From Halobacteriovoraceae bacterium (lineage in GTDB: Bacteria > Bdellovibrionota > Bacteriovoracia > Bacteriovoracales > Bacteriovoracaceae), in the NCBI GenBank assembly GCA_020635115.1, contig JACKAK010000005.1, positions 1-64,000 of the forward strand: a stretch of 64,000 bases of DNA, in the 5' to 3' direction. Shown here in pieces: positions 44,069 to 53,288 of this stretch. Both the position numbers and the translations under genes were made by a program. How positions within the stretch are numbered: position 1 is the stretch's first letter; every line of letters begins with the position of its first letter. The notes under the pieces are model-generated. The model saw only the letters and a list, made by a program, of their open reading frames with translations. It did not search any database and was not told the origin of the DNA.

Positions 44069-45695
44069 ATTATCTAAAATACTCAGTGAACTCAACCCCA
44101 AATTTACGAGTTTAGTCCCTTATGTAGAAGAGCAAATAAATATTTTGAATAAAACTATAAAATCTTTTACTGGAAATGTATTTTCACAGGATGACTGTCT
44201 GTTAATTGCTTATCCTGATCAATTCAATTCTAAACAAAGTAATCCCCTAGAAACCTTAAACTTGTATATTCGCGATGAACTTGAAAGTGAAATAAGTGCT
44301 GTTCATATATTACCTTTTCATCCATGGTCAAGTGACGATGGATTTGCTCCCTTAAATTATCATGAAGTTAGTAAAGAATATGGAAATTGGGAAAACTTTG
44401 ATAATTATTGCGTTCCCATGATGGCCGATTGTGTATTTAATCACCTCTCGTCTGAGAGTGACTATTTTAAAAGAGCAAAAACAGGTGATTTTCGCTATGT
44501 TAATATGTTCCATGTTGTAACAGAAAAAGAATTTAATTCACATCATTTCCAAGAGAATATCCAAAAAGTAACTAGACCAAGAACTAGTGATTTATTCACA
44601 AGATTTAAGTTGGGAGAGGATTTTTATTATGTTTGGACAACTTTTGGGCCAGATCAAGTAGATACAAATTTAGAAAATCTCGACATGTTCACCTATCTAT
44701 TAGAGAGTTTATTCAATTATATAAAACATGGAGTCAGATATTTTAGAATTGATGCGGTTCCTTTCTTGTGGAAGGAGATTGGTACAAATTGTTCCCATCA
44801 CCCCAAAACTCACCTCTTCGTGAAATTTGTGAGGGCCATCTTCGAAAAGATCAATTCTAAACCCATTATTATTACAGAGAGCAATGCGCCCCATCATGAA
44901 AATAAAGCTTGCCTAGGAAATGAAGATGATGAGGCCCATCTTGTTTACAATTTTTCACTATCACCACTCATACTCCATGCCTATACATTTCAAAACACAC
45001 ATTATCTTAAAACTTGGGCCAGAAGTACTTTTGATATCTCTGAGGTGGTTAGTTTTTTAAATTTCACTTCTACGCATGATGGTATTGGTTTGCGTGGGAT
45101 AGAGGGTATTATATCTAATTTTGAGATAGAACAACTCTGCCTATATTGCAAAGATAAAGGTGGACAAGTTAGTTACAAAACGAATTCAAGTGGAATTGAT
45201 CAACCTTATGAGTTGAATATTTCATGGGCATCCTATTTTTATGATTATGAATTGAGTGAAGAATGTAATTTTAAAAAACTTGTACATTCCCATGCTATAA
45301 TACTTTTTTTACCAGGAATACCTGCAATGTATATTCATAATTTTTTAGGAACGCTTAACTGGATTGAAGGGGTAAGGGAAAGTGGAATGAAGAGAAGAAT
45401 TAACCGAAAAAAACTAAATTACCCTGATGATATTACAGATAGAAGTAGGTCTATACAAAGAGAGCTCTTAAAATTTATAAAGATTCGTAAAACTTCAGAA
45501 GCTTTCAGTCCTTTTTCTTATTTCAAGATAATTGAGAGTTCTAAAAATATATTTGCATTTGTTAGGGCATCATCGACAGATAAATTTCTGATTATATTAA
45601 ATGTATCTAAAAACTTTGAATATTTAAATTATAACAAAATTACTTATGAAGTTTGTCCATTTGAACTTGTTATAAAAAAATTACTATTCTTTTGA
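44061..45695 (+). CDS. GH13_18 phosphorylase, likely glucosylglycerate phosphorylase
   Basis: 544 residues, GTG start, 8-base overlap with glycerate kinase. Sucrose-phosphorylase-like family: LLIAYPDQF near residue 48, VHILPFHPWSSDDGF, nucleophile Asp231 (YFRIDAVPFLW), acid/base Glu273 (IITESNAPH) and Asp340 (TSTHDGIG). Members of this subfamily phosphorolyse sucrose, glucosylglycerol or glucosylglycerate. Because glycerate kinase is co-encoded, glucosylglycerate giving glucose-1-phosphate and glycerate fits best. This substrate is inferred from context. Its end overlaps the convergent gene by 12 bases. Confidence 0.88.
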   Translation: MNELSKILSELNPKFTSLVPYVEEQINILNKTIKSFTGNVFSQDDCLLIAYPDQFNSKQSNPLETLNLYIRDELESEISAVHILPFHPWSSDDGFAPLNYHEVSKEYGNWENFDNYCVPMMADCVFNHLSSESDYFKRAKTGDFRYVNMFHVVTEKEFNSHHFQENIQKVTRPRTSDLFTRFKLGEDFYYVWTTFGPDQVDTNLENLDMFTYLLESLFNYIKHGVRYFRIDAVPFLWKEIGTNCSHHPKTHLFVKFVRAIFEKINSKPIIITESNAPHHENKACLGNEDDEAHLVYNFSLSPLILHAYTFQNTHYLKTWARSTFDISEVVSFLNFTSTHDGIGLRGIEGIISNFEIEQLCLYCKDKGGQVSYKTNSSGIDQPYELNISWASYFYDYELSEECNFKKLVHSHAIILFLPGIPAMYIHNFLGTLNWIEGVRESGMKRRINRKKLNYPDDITDRSRSIQRELLKFIKIRKTSEAFSPFSYFKIIESSKNIFAFVRASSTDKFLIILNVSKNFEYLNYNKITYEVCPFELVIKKLLFF

Positions 45696-46772
45696 ATAAA
45701 AGAAGTATTTCTCACATATTTTTTTATTCTGCAAAAAGATTCTTCTCTTATTGTTTATTTCTTTTTTTAATAGTAATTCAATTTTAGGAGATAACTCTCC
45801 ATCTCTAAAAAGATGATTAAATCCGAACTCTTTTTTTATAAGATTTTCTGGATGCAATAAGAAATAGGCCTCCACAAATTTTTGTAGTTCAATTAAAGTT
45901 ATATAATTGTGAACATTTTTCAATATTCCCTTTAATAGATATCTCAACTCGTTTTCATCTTGCGCCATCGAAAAATATTCCTCGATCAGATCTTCATGAA
46001 CGAAAAGGTAGTGAGAATATTTTCCTACAAAACCTGTGTATTTGATTACTTTTACACGATTTTCTTCAAAAGTATTTCTAATAAGGGCAAATACTTCTGA
46101 ATAATGTTTAATACTATCAATTCGTCCAATATTTTCTACAAACAACTCTTCAAAAGTACTATCACTTACATCGTGTATAATGAGAAAGATATCTTCAAAT
46201 ATGGGCTTTCGAGATAAATAATTCAATCTATATATGTACTGTAATTTTATTTCTGGGCCGATTTGAAAGTTGTCATTTAGGAAAGTAAATATTTTTTTTA
46301 ATTCTTCTTTTTTAGTGGTTTTTAAAAACAACAAACTATGTATTGGATCTAAAGGATCGAGTTGATAAAAATGCTCAAAGGGAATTATATTTTTCAAATG
46401 ATAATCGAGTGTAAATATGGCCAGGCCTGAATATTCTGGAAAGTAATAATATAATTCTAAAAACTCTCTGGTTACCGCAAGTTTTATATCTAATGATCTA
46501 AACTTGTTTAAGGCAGCATATTGAATTTCAAAAAGAATTCTCCTTTCACTTCGACCAATTTTAATATTTTTTAAACTTGAGATAACTGGTGATATTTTTT
46601 CGCGCAAAATCTTATTCATATCATAAGGTTGACTTACATCAGAAATACTCTGATAAATTTCATTCTTCAAATCGACAAGTTTATTAATTGATTTGCTATC
46701 AGCGAAAGCGAAGTCTAAATTTAGAATGAGTATCATAAGTTTAAGAAATAAATGTTTTTGAATTTTGTTCAT
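45684..46772 (-). CDS. exported protein, tandem paralogue 1
   Basis: 362 residues with a signal peptide ending DFAFADS. All-helical by composition, no recognised domain. It is paralogous to the gene just upstream (46860-47924): both contain a HSLLF block, an EYFSMA block near residue 270-280, a following LLxxxLKN block and a C-terminal CEKYF/CENYL. The order is conserved across the full length, so the pair arose by tandem duplication and has diverged greatly. Probably periplasmic; function unknown. Confidence 0.75.
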   Translation of the reverse strand: MNKIQKHLFLKLMILILNLDFAFADSKSINKLVDLKNEIYQSISDVSQPYDMNKILREKISPVISSLKNIKIGRSERRILFEIQYAALNKFRSLDIKLAVTREFLELYYYFPEYSGLAIFTLDYHLKNIIPFEHFYQLDPLDPIHSLLFLKTTKKEELKKIFTFLNDNFQIGPEIKLQYIYRLNYLSRKPIFEDIFLIIHDVSDSTFEELFVENIGRIDSIKHYSEVFALIRNTFEENRVKVIKYTGFVGKYSHYLFVHEDLIEEYFSMAQDENELRYLLKGILKNVHNYITLIELQKFVEAYFLLHPENLIKKEFGFNHLFRDGELSPKIELLLKKEINNKRRIFLQNKKICEKYFFYSKE

Positions 46773-46859
46773 TTTTTCAAAATATATAATTCTGACTTAA
46801 ATGAAAATGTAACAGATGCTAAATTGAATTTTTTATCCTCTCAAAAAAATAAAATCTAT

Positions 46860-47924
46860 TCATTTTTTTTGCAAATAATTTTCACAAAGATAATTATGAA
46901 TACTAAAAACATTCATTTTTTTCTTTGCAATAGTTAAAATGAAACCTTTTTGATAATCATTTAAATAACGGGCAACAGGCATAATCTCAGATTCTAATAT
47001 ATCTACCGAAAAATTATTAGGATCTAGGAGATAGAAAGTATTAATAAAAATCTCAATTTCTTTTTCTTTAAAATGAATCGTTTTATTCTTAAGAGCATTT
47101 TCTAATAAAAGAATAAGTTCATAATAGTTCTCGGCCATTGAAAAATACTCTTCTACAAGAAATCCAAAAGCAAATAAAAACACCCCATATCTTCCAGTAA
47201 GAGCTGCCATTTTGATTTGCAAATCCCTTTTATTTTGAATTCCAGTTTTTAAATAACTAAACAATTCTGAATATTGAAAAAGATTACTTATTTCGCTGAG
47301 ACTTTTTTTAAATAGATACTCCAACTGAAATTCATCAATTGATTCATTTAGAGATACAACATCTTCAAATACAGGACTATTTGTTAGAGAAATTAACCGC
47401 ATAATATATTTGACATAAATAATTTCAGGTAAATCAAAATATTCATCCAATAATAAAAATATTTTTCTTATATAGATCGGTTTATTTGTAGTATGAAACA
47501 AAAGTGAATGTAAATGACTAGCTCCATCATCAGTTTCATCATATCTATCGATGTTAAATTGATTCTTAAAATGGTTATTCAAATTTTTTATAGTGAGATC
47601 TTTTAATTTTGGATTTGTATTGAACACATCTAAATATATTCTCGCGATCGCTATTTTATGATCAAGAGATGAAAAACGTCTAAAAGATACATTTTGAATT
47701 TCAGTCAATATTTCAGATTCTGCTTTATTGAGTGATATTTCATCAAGATGTTCGAATGTTGCATGAAGTTTCTCGAATATTTTTTTGTTAAAATAATAAT
47801 CGTAAAAAACACCTCGATTTAGAGTGTATACTTCATCTCTAAATTTTTTAAGAGATTTGATTAAATTACCTTCAGCAGAAAAACAACTAAACTGAATAAT
47901 AAAAAATATTATATATTTTGTCAT
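46860..47924 (-). CDS. exported protein, tandem paralogue 2
   Basis: 354 residues. The short signal peptide ends SCFSAEGN. The body is helical and acidic, and parallels the downstream gene along its length (EILTEIQNVSFRRFSSLD against RILFEIQYAALNKFRSLD; VEEYFSMAENYYEL against IEEYFSMAQDENEL). No catalytic motif is visible. An 87-base gap separates the two, without a clear terminator, so they may be co-transcribed. Function unknown. Confidence 0.75.
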   Translation of the reverse strand: MTKYIIFFIIQFSCFSAEGNLIKSLKKFRDEVYTLNRGVFYDYYFNKKIFEKLHATFEHLDEISLNKAESEILTEIQNVSFRRFSSLDHKIAIARIYLDVFNTNPKLKDLTIKNLNNHFKNQFNIDRYDETDDGASHLHSLLFHTTNKPIYIRKIFLLLDEYFDLPEIIYVKYIMRLISLTNSPVFEDVVSLNESIDEFQLEYLFKKSLSEISNLFQYSELFSYLKTGIQNKRDLQIKMAALTGRYGVFLFAFGFLVEEYFSMAENYYELILLLENALKNKTIHFKEKEIEIFINTFYLLDPNNFSVDILESEIMPVARYLNDYQKGFILTIAKKKMNVFSIHNYLCENYLQKK

Positions 47925-48007
47925 AAATTTGAATCTATAGTTTAAATATTTGATTGAATATACTTTTTTCTATAACTGAAATATCTACAATATATAAATA
48001 ACGATTC

Positions 48008-50008
48008 TTAACTAAACTTATCCATCAGTTTTGCTTCAGTAAGTATTTTGATTTGATCACGTATGTCAGCAGCTTCTTCAAACCGTAGTTCTTTTGCTGC
48101 TTCTTTCATTTGTTTTTTTAGTGTGATAATTTTTTCATCAATATTTTCAAGTGAAATTTCTCCACTCAGACCACGTTTTTTATTTTTTGTTTTCTTTGCT
48201 CCGCGCAATGTTTCAAGTACACCACCAGAAATCGATTTTTTAATTGTTTGTGGAGTAATTCCATTTTCTGTATTGTATTTTGTCTGTATTTGCCTTCTTC
48301 TAGCTGTTTCGTCCATCGCCCTTTGCATGGATTTTGTTTCTTTATATGCGTAGAGAATAACTCTTCCATCTGCATTTCTAGCTGCTCTGCCTATGGTTTG
48401 CACCAATGATCTCTCAGATCTCAAAAAACCTTCTTTATCAGCATCTAGTATCGCCACAAGGGAAACTTCTGGTATATCAAGACCTTCTCTTAAAAGGTTT
48501 ATCCCAACCAAAATATCAAATTCTCCTAAACGTAGATCCCTAATAATTTCAATTCTTTCAAGTGCATCAATATCAGAATGCAAATAACGAATTTTCATAC
48601 CAGCGGATTTAAAAAATTTAGTCAACTCCTCTGAGAGCTTTTTTGTGAGAGTAGTGATGAGAACGCGTTGGCCTTTTTCAATTGTTTTTTTACATTCTAT
48701 GAGTACATCCTCCACTTGTGTTGATGCATCTTTAACTTCGATCAATGGATCTAATAATCCTGTGGGACGTATAATTTGTTCTATATATTCGCCATGAGTT
48801 TTTTGTAATTCATATTCACCTGGTGTGGCCGAGACATAAAGAACTTGGTCTAGTTTTTTTTCAAATTCCTCAAAATTTAATGGCCTATTGTCAAGTGCAC
48901 TTGGAAGCCTAAACCCATACTCGACAAGATTCATCTTTCTGGCCCTATCTCCTCGATACATGCCCCCGATTTGTGGTATTGAAATATGAGATTCGTCAAT
49001 AATCATAAGGAAATCATTCTTGAAAAAATCAATTAAAGTATAAGGTGGCTCACCTTGCCCCTTACCAGTCAGGTGTCTTGAATAATTTTCTATTCCAGAA
49101 CAAAAACCCATTTCATCGAGCATTTCAAGGTCAAGGAGGGTACGTTGTTCAAGTCTTTGTTTTTCAACCAATTTATCGTTTAATTTAAGAAAATTTAATC
49201 TTTCTCTTAATTCTTTTTGAATGGTTTTAATGGCCGCTTTTAACTTTTGCTCACCTACAACATAATGTGATTTAGGATAAATTGTGATTTTACTAAGATC
49301 TTGAATTATATTTCCCCTCAGAGGATCCACAATCGAAATCGATTCAACATCGTTATCAAAAAACTCTACCCGGATAATATTAGAATCTTCATGGGCCGGA
49401 TAAATTTCAACAATATCACCCCTAACTCGAAAACAACCACGTGAAAAGTCGATATCATTTCTTTGATATTGTATACTTATTAGCTCTCTTAAAAACGCAG
49501 TTCTATCTAGTACATGCCCTACAAATAAGGTCGTTTTCATCTGTTCATAGTCTTCAGGTGAACCAAGTCCATAAATGCAACTAACAGAGGCAATCACAAT
49601 GACATCATCTCTTTCGAGCAAACTACGTGTCGCGCTATGCCTAAGCTTATCAATTTCATCATTTACTGAAGAATCTTTTTCTATATATGTATCAGTTCCT
49701 GGTACATATGCCTCTGGCTGATAATAATCATAGTACGAGACAAAATATTCTACAGCATTTTTCGGAAAAAATTCTTTAAACTCAGCATAAAGTTGGGCCG
49801 CTAGGGTTTTGTTATGCGCGAGAACAAGTGTTTTTTTTCCAAGAGATTTTATAACGTTGGCCATTGTAAACGTTTTTCCTGAACCAGTTACTCCAAGAAG
49901 GGTTTGACATTTTTCACCCTTGCTAAAAGCATTAACTAAAGAATCAATGGCCTGCGGCTGATCTCCACATGGAGAGAACTTTGAAACTAATTCAAATTTT
50001 TGCTTCAT
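48008..50008 (-). CDS. uvrB: UvrB, excision-nuclease helicase subunit
   Basis: 666 residues, the usual length. It verifies damage in nucleotide excision repair with UvrA and UvrC. Motifs: Walker A GVTGSGKTFT near residue 40, the beta-hairpin YVSYYDYYQPEAYVPGTDTY, DESH, the VGINLLREGLDIPEVSLV helicase motif, QTIGRAARN, and the C-terminal UVR domain (LRFEEAADIRDQIK) that contacts UvrC. It starts six bases after the 829-residue gene, so the two are probably co-transcribed though functionally unrelated. Confidence 0.98.
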   Translation of the reverse strand: MKQKFELVSKFSPCGDQPQAIDSLVNAFSKGEKCQTLLGVTGSGKTFTMANVIKSLGKKTLVLAHNKTLAAQLYAEFKEFFPKNAVEYFVSYYDYYQPEAYVPGTDTYIEKDSSVNDEIDKLRHSATRSLLERDDVIVIASVSCIYGLGSPEDYEQMKTTLFVGHVLDRTAFLRELISIQYQRNDIDFSRGCFRVRGDIVEIYPAHEDSNIIRVEFFDNDVESISIVDPLRGNIIQDLSKITIYPKSHYVVGEQKLKAAIKTIQKELRERLNFLKLNDKLVEKQRLEQRTLLDLEMLDEMGFCSGIENYSRHLTGKGQGEPPYTLIDFFKNDFLMIIDESHISIPQIGGMYRGDRARKMNLVEYGFRLPSALDNRPLNFEEFEKKLDQVLYVSATPGEYELQKTHGEYIEQIIRPTGLLDPLIEVKDASTQVEDVLIECKKTIEKGQRVLITTLTKKLSEELTKFFKSAGMKIRYLHSDIDALERIEIIRDLRLGEFDILVGINLLREGLDIPEVSLVAILDADKEGFLRSERSLVQTIGRAARNADGRVILYAYKETKSMQRAMDETARRRQIQTKYNTENGITPQTIKKSISGGVLETLRGAKKTKNKKRGLSGEISLENIDEKIITLKKQMKEAAKELRFEEAADIRDQIKILTEAKLMDKFS

Positions 50009-50014
50009 ATTGAC

Positions 50015-52504
50015 CTAAAATATTAACTCTAGAATACCTTTTTTAAGTCTGGGTAACATATTAAATGGCCCATACCATGGAGAATTCAAGTACCAAGGTT
50101 TTTGTTGGTACTCCTGGTTAAGATTTAGAATTTCATGAGTAAGTCTTTTATAATCTGTATAATATATATTGATCTTATCATCTTTAGGATCGCTTTCAAG
50201 ATCAAGTGAATATTTCCGAACATTCTCTTTAAGTTCAATTAAATTTTCATAGTGTTCAGCGAGTTTAATATTATAAGAGCGCAATTGATTTATTTTTTCA
50301 CTGTTACTAAATGTAGATTTTTTAATCTCATCATTTAAATTGTCTGCATGTAAATATAACTCTCCATAGGCCATCAGATAACTTTGATAAAGCCAAGTAA
50401 GTTTTCTTATTTTAACTGATTTTTCTGTTTCATCCTCACTCACTTTTGAAATTTGAATATCTTCAAATATTTTTGAATTTTGTTTATCTGAAACCAATTT
50501 ATCTTTTTGTTTTTTTGCTAAAAACTCCATCTCTTGTGTATTAAGAGGAATAACAGGAGTTGGAACTGTTGGCAGATAGATTGGGGTAATAGGTAAAATT
50601 CCAATTGGCTCTTCTGGCCCTAGGATGGGGTCAATTCTATTGTCACACTCATCCTCATTTTCACATACAGGAGGAAATGGAAACCATGAATCTTCATCTG
50701 CAGGTCTTTGGGAAAGTTCTGGGTTTTCATAAATAGCTTTTCTTAAACGTTTTTTAACGTCTTCTTTAAATTCATCCTGTGCTTGTTTTTGATTTAAATA
50801 CGCAACTCTTTCTGTCGCTAGTTTTTGAATTTCTTGTTCGAGCATTTCATTAAATCTCTTTTCATATTCTGGCGATTTCACTCCAAATTCTTTAAGTATT
50901 GCACCTAATTCATCATTTTCAACAATTGCATTATTTATTATTTTCTGTGAGCATTTAAAGAAAGCTAGCTCTGTTTGTTTATTTACACATTGCTCACGTT
51001 CAACTTCATAAAAACGATAGAATTGATAAGCATAAATAATTGAGTCAACTCCTGTTAATCCCACTCCCATGAACATTGCATAACGTGTCGTTTTAAAAAA
51101 CCTAATCCCTGCACTGAGATTATTTAGACCAAGTCGATTTTTATCTTTTGTCGTCAGTGCACTATAAAAACGTAAGGCCAATAAGTATTCTTCACGTTTT
51201 TTAATATCCATTTTGAGGTATTTCCATTCTGTCTTATTTTCTTCTTTCAAGACTTCATCCATGCTTTTATAGCTTGGTCTAATTCGTCTTAATTTATCAA
51301 GAATATTGAATACATTACTAAGAGTAACTTTGGTTTCTTCAGGAATTATAATACTTTTATCTGTCATAATTTTTTCAATTTCTTTGGCCACGATATGTGC
51401 ATTATCACCAAAGTTTTTTTGAAATCTCAAACTTAATTCATGGAGTAGATCGTAAAGTTTTGGATCTTGAATTTTATCGAGATGAGTCTCCAAAGTAATA
51501 TAGGCCAGGAGTGATTTATTGAGGAGATGATCCCCTAACATATCAGTCAGTCCATTAATTTCAGTAACTAGCTCAGCGGGTATGTCTTGGCCTTTTTCTT
51601 GATAAGTTAATGCAATTTCTATGAGGGCATCATTTACCATAGATAGCTTTCTATAGAGAAATCCTTGTCTTATATTTAATTCAGAGAGGCTACCTTTTTT
51701 ATTTGTAAAAAACATTCTGGTTATAAAAGTGTTATCAATTTTCAAAGACTCTGTAACAAGTTCATCTATCTCTTTGTCGATTTCATAAACATATCTGATA
51801 ACTTTTGAGATTTTATGCCCATCAATTCGTTCAATTTCAAATGTGATTGGTTTAATAAATTCACCACTCACTCCAAGATACTTTGTTTTATAGATACTAT
51901 TTTTATCACGTAATCTATTGAATAACTGCTTTTGAGTTGAAGTTTGTGTTTTGATTTCTCTAAGTTGATCGATGATTTGTCTATTACTCTCTAATCTACG
52001 GAAAAAAGATGTTTTAATTGGTATAAAGTTATTCCACTCGTCCTTCCAATTAGAAACAATTTTTACAACGTCATCAACACTAACGTTATCAATTTTTGTA
52101 AGATCATCAAGTCGATCTTGCATTTTTATTTTACTTACAGAATCAAATCTTCCTGCATAAACCATGGCAATCATCGCAGTTTCATCATCTGGATTACTAT
52201 ATTGAAATAGTTCTCCATTGCGAGAAAATTTCATTAAAAGCTTTTGATGAAGGTGCATTCGTGCTCGATTTAATCTGGATAAAACTGAAGTTCCTTCTGT
52301 CGCATGTTTTTGCCAACCTTTATCTATCGCCTGATCAATTTGTTCATGGTTCAAGACGATTTTAACCATATCTTTTTGAATGAATGGTAGATCATTATTT
52401 TCTAAAATGATTTGAGTCGAATTTTTGCAAAGTTTCTTATCGGTGTTGGCATAAGTAGTAGAAAGGAATAATATTAAAAAATTGATCCAGAATATATTGA
52501 GCAT
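50015..52504 (-). CDS. large exported helical protein (829 aa)
   Basis: Signal peptide ending TTYANTD. Long helical, charged stretches (residues ~60-450) suggest coiled coil. A hydrophobic patch near residue 475 (YAMFMGVGLTGVDSIIYAYQF) could be a membrane or buried segment. A Pro-rich linker (~625-655, PILGPEEPIGILPITPIYLP) precedes a helical C-terminal domain. A pair of Cys (CENEDECD) occurs near 615. No known family. It precedes uvrB by six bases in the same direction. It may be an envelope structural protein; function unknown. Confidence 0.75.
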   Translation of the reverse strand: MLNIFWINFLILFLSTTYANTDKKLCKNSTQIILENNDLPFIQKDMVKIVLNHEQIDQAIDKGWQKHATEGTSVLSRLNRARMHLHQKLLMKFSRNGELFQYSNPDDETAMIAMVYAGRFDSVSKIKMQDRLDDLTKIDNVSVDDVVKIVSNWKDEWNNFIPIKTSFFRRLESNRQIIDQLREIKTQTSTQKQLFNRLRDKNSIYKTKYLGVSGEFIKPITFEIERIDGHKISKVIRYVYEIDKEIDELVTESLKIDNTFITRMFFTNKKGSLSELNIRQGFLYRKLSMVNDALIEIALTYQEKGQDIPAELVTEINGLTDMLGDHLLNKSLLAYITLETHLDKIQDPKLYDLLHELSLRFQKNFGDNAHIVAKEIEKIMTDKSIIIPEETKVTLSNVFNILDKLRRIRPSYKSMDEVLKEENKTEWKYLKMDIKKREEYLLALRFYSALTTKDKNRLGLNNLSAGIRFFKTTRYAMFMGVGLTGVDSIIYAYQFYRFYEVEREQCVNKQTELAFFKCSQKIINNAIVENDELGAILKEFGVKSPEYEKRFNEMLEQEIQKLATERVAYLNQKQAQDEFKEDVKKRLRKAIYENPELSQRPADEDSWFPFPPVCENEDECDNRIDPILGPEEPIGILPITPIYLPTVPTPVIPLNTQEMEFLAKKQKDKLVSDKQNSKIFEDIQISKVSEDETEKSVKIRKLTWLYQSYLMAYGELYLHADNLNDEIKKSTFSNSEKINQLRSYNIKLAEHYENLIELKENVRKYSLDLESDPKDDKINIYYTDYKRLTHEILNLNQEYQQKPWYLNSPWYGPFNMLPRLKKGILELIF

Positions 52505-52574
52505 TAAAAGACCTACCGAGTTAAAATTAAAGGTAATTTTTTATTTAGGGCCCTAAACTAATATCTGAATTCTA

Positions 52575-53051
52575 TTACAATGTGAAGATAGATTCTATTT
52601 TTTGATCGACTTCGTCTTTTCCTGTGCCCTTAGAAAGGGCAATTTCCTCAGTGAGTAGATCCTTACAACGCCCAAGCATCTTTTTTTCGCCATAGCTCAA
52701 GTTTTTCTGCTCTTTTAAGAGAAACAAAGAACGCAGGACATCAGCTATTTCAAGAAGTGAACCTGTTTTAATTTTATTAAGATAATCTCTATGTCTGCGA
52801 TTCCATGTAGAATTATCAACTTTGACATCATGGTTATTGAGTAGTCCATAGACCTCTGAAATTTCTTCTGGAGTCACAAGTTTTCTGATACCATCTCTAC
52901 TTCTAATCGGAATCCTCACGATTAGGCCATCAGAGATAATTTTTACGACGTAAAGAGAGATACTGGCGTTGCCCAAGATTTCATCAACCTTGTCAACAAC
53001 TTGCCCTACACCATGTCCAGGACAAACAGCATAATCACCAATTTCAAACAT
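52575..53051 (-). CDS. CarD-family transcription regulator
   Basis: 158 residues from the ATG at 53051 (MFEIGDYAVCPGHGVGQV), the usual start of CarD/CdnL proteins, with GAGGTAAGAG upstream. The N-terminal Tudor-like domain binds RNA polymerase beta and stabilises open complexes; the C-terminal helical part has the conserved WNRRHRDYLNKIKTG basic segment that contacts DNA. It is essential in several bacteria for rRNA promoter activity. A strong promoter and an inverted repeat precede it. Confidence 0.94.
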   Translation of the reverse strand: MFEIGDYAVCPGHGVGQVVDKVDEILGNASISLYVVKIISDGLIVRIPIRSRDGIRKLVTPEEISEVYGLLNNHDVKVDNSTWNRRHRDYLNKIKTGSLLEIADVLRSLFLLKEQKNLSYGEKKMLGRCKDLLTEEIALSKGTGKDEVDQKIESIFTL

Positions 53052-53137
53052 ATCTCTTACCTCAGTTGCCAGTCGCACATTACTACTTATACCGCACTGT
53101 GCCCAATTAAACAATTAGGGCCGTAAAAAGTACAGGG

Positions 53138-53167
53138 AGTATATAAGATTTTGACAGTAAATGTCAA
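53138..53167 (-). promoter_or_regulatory. carD promoter with inverted repeat at -35
   Basis: Reading the minus strand: TTGACA, an 18-base spacer, TATACT. The -35 is one arm of a perfect inverted repeat TTGACA-TTTAC-TGTCAA (53151-53167), a possible operator. The leader to the start at 53051 would be about 80 bases. Confidence 0.6.
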
Positions 53168-53288
53168 TGATAACTATCCAAAATTATACAAATATTAAGA
53201 GGCCTAAGTCGTGGATTTAACTTTAAAGTCAAAAATTTTACTCAATCCAGCTGCTTGTGTTTGTTAATTTTTTTAATATGTATTTATT

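Noticed and set aside
53052..53114. Longer start for the CarD protein
   Set aside because: CarD proteins begin at the FEIGDYAV segment, and a ribosome-binding site precedes the ATG at 53051.
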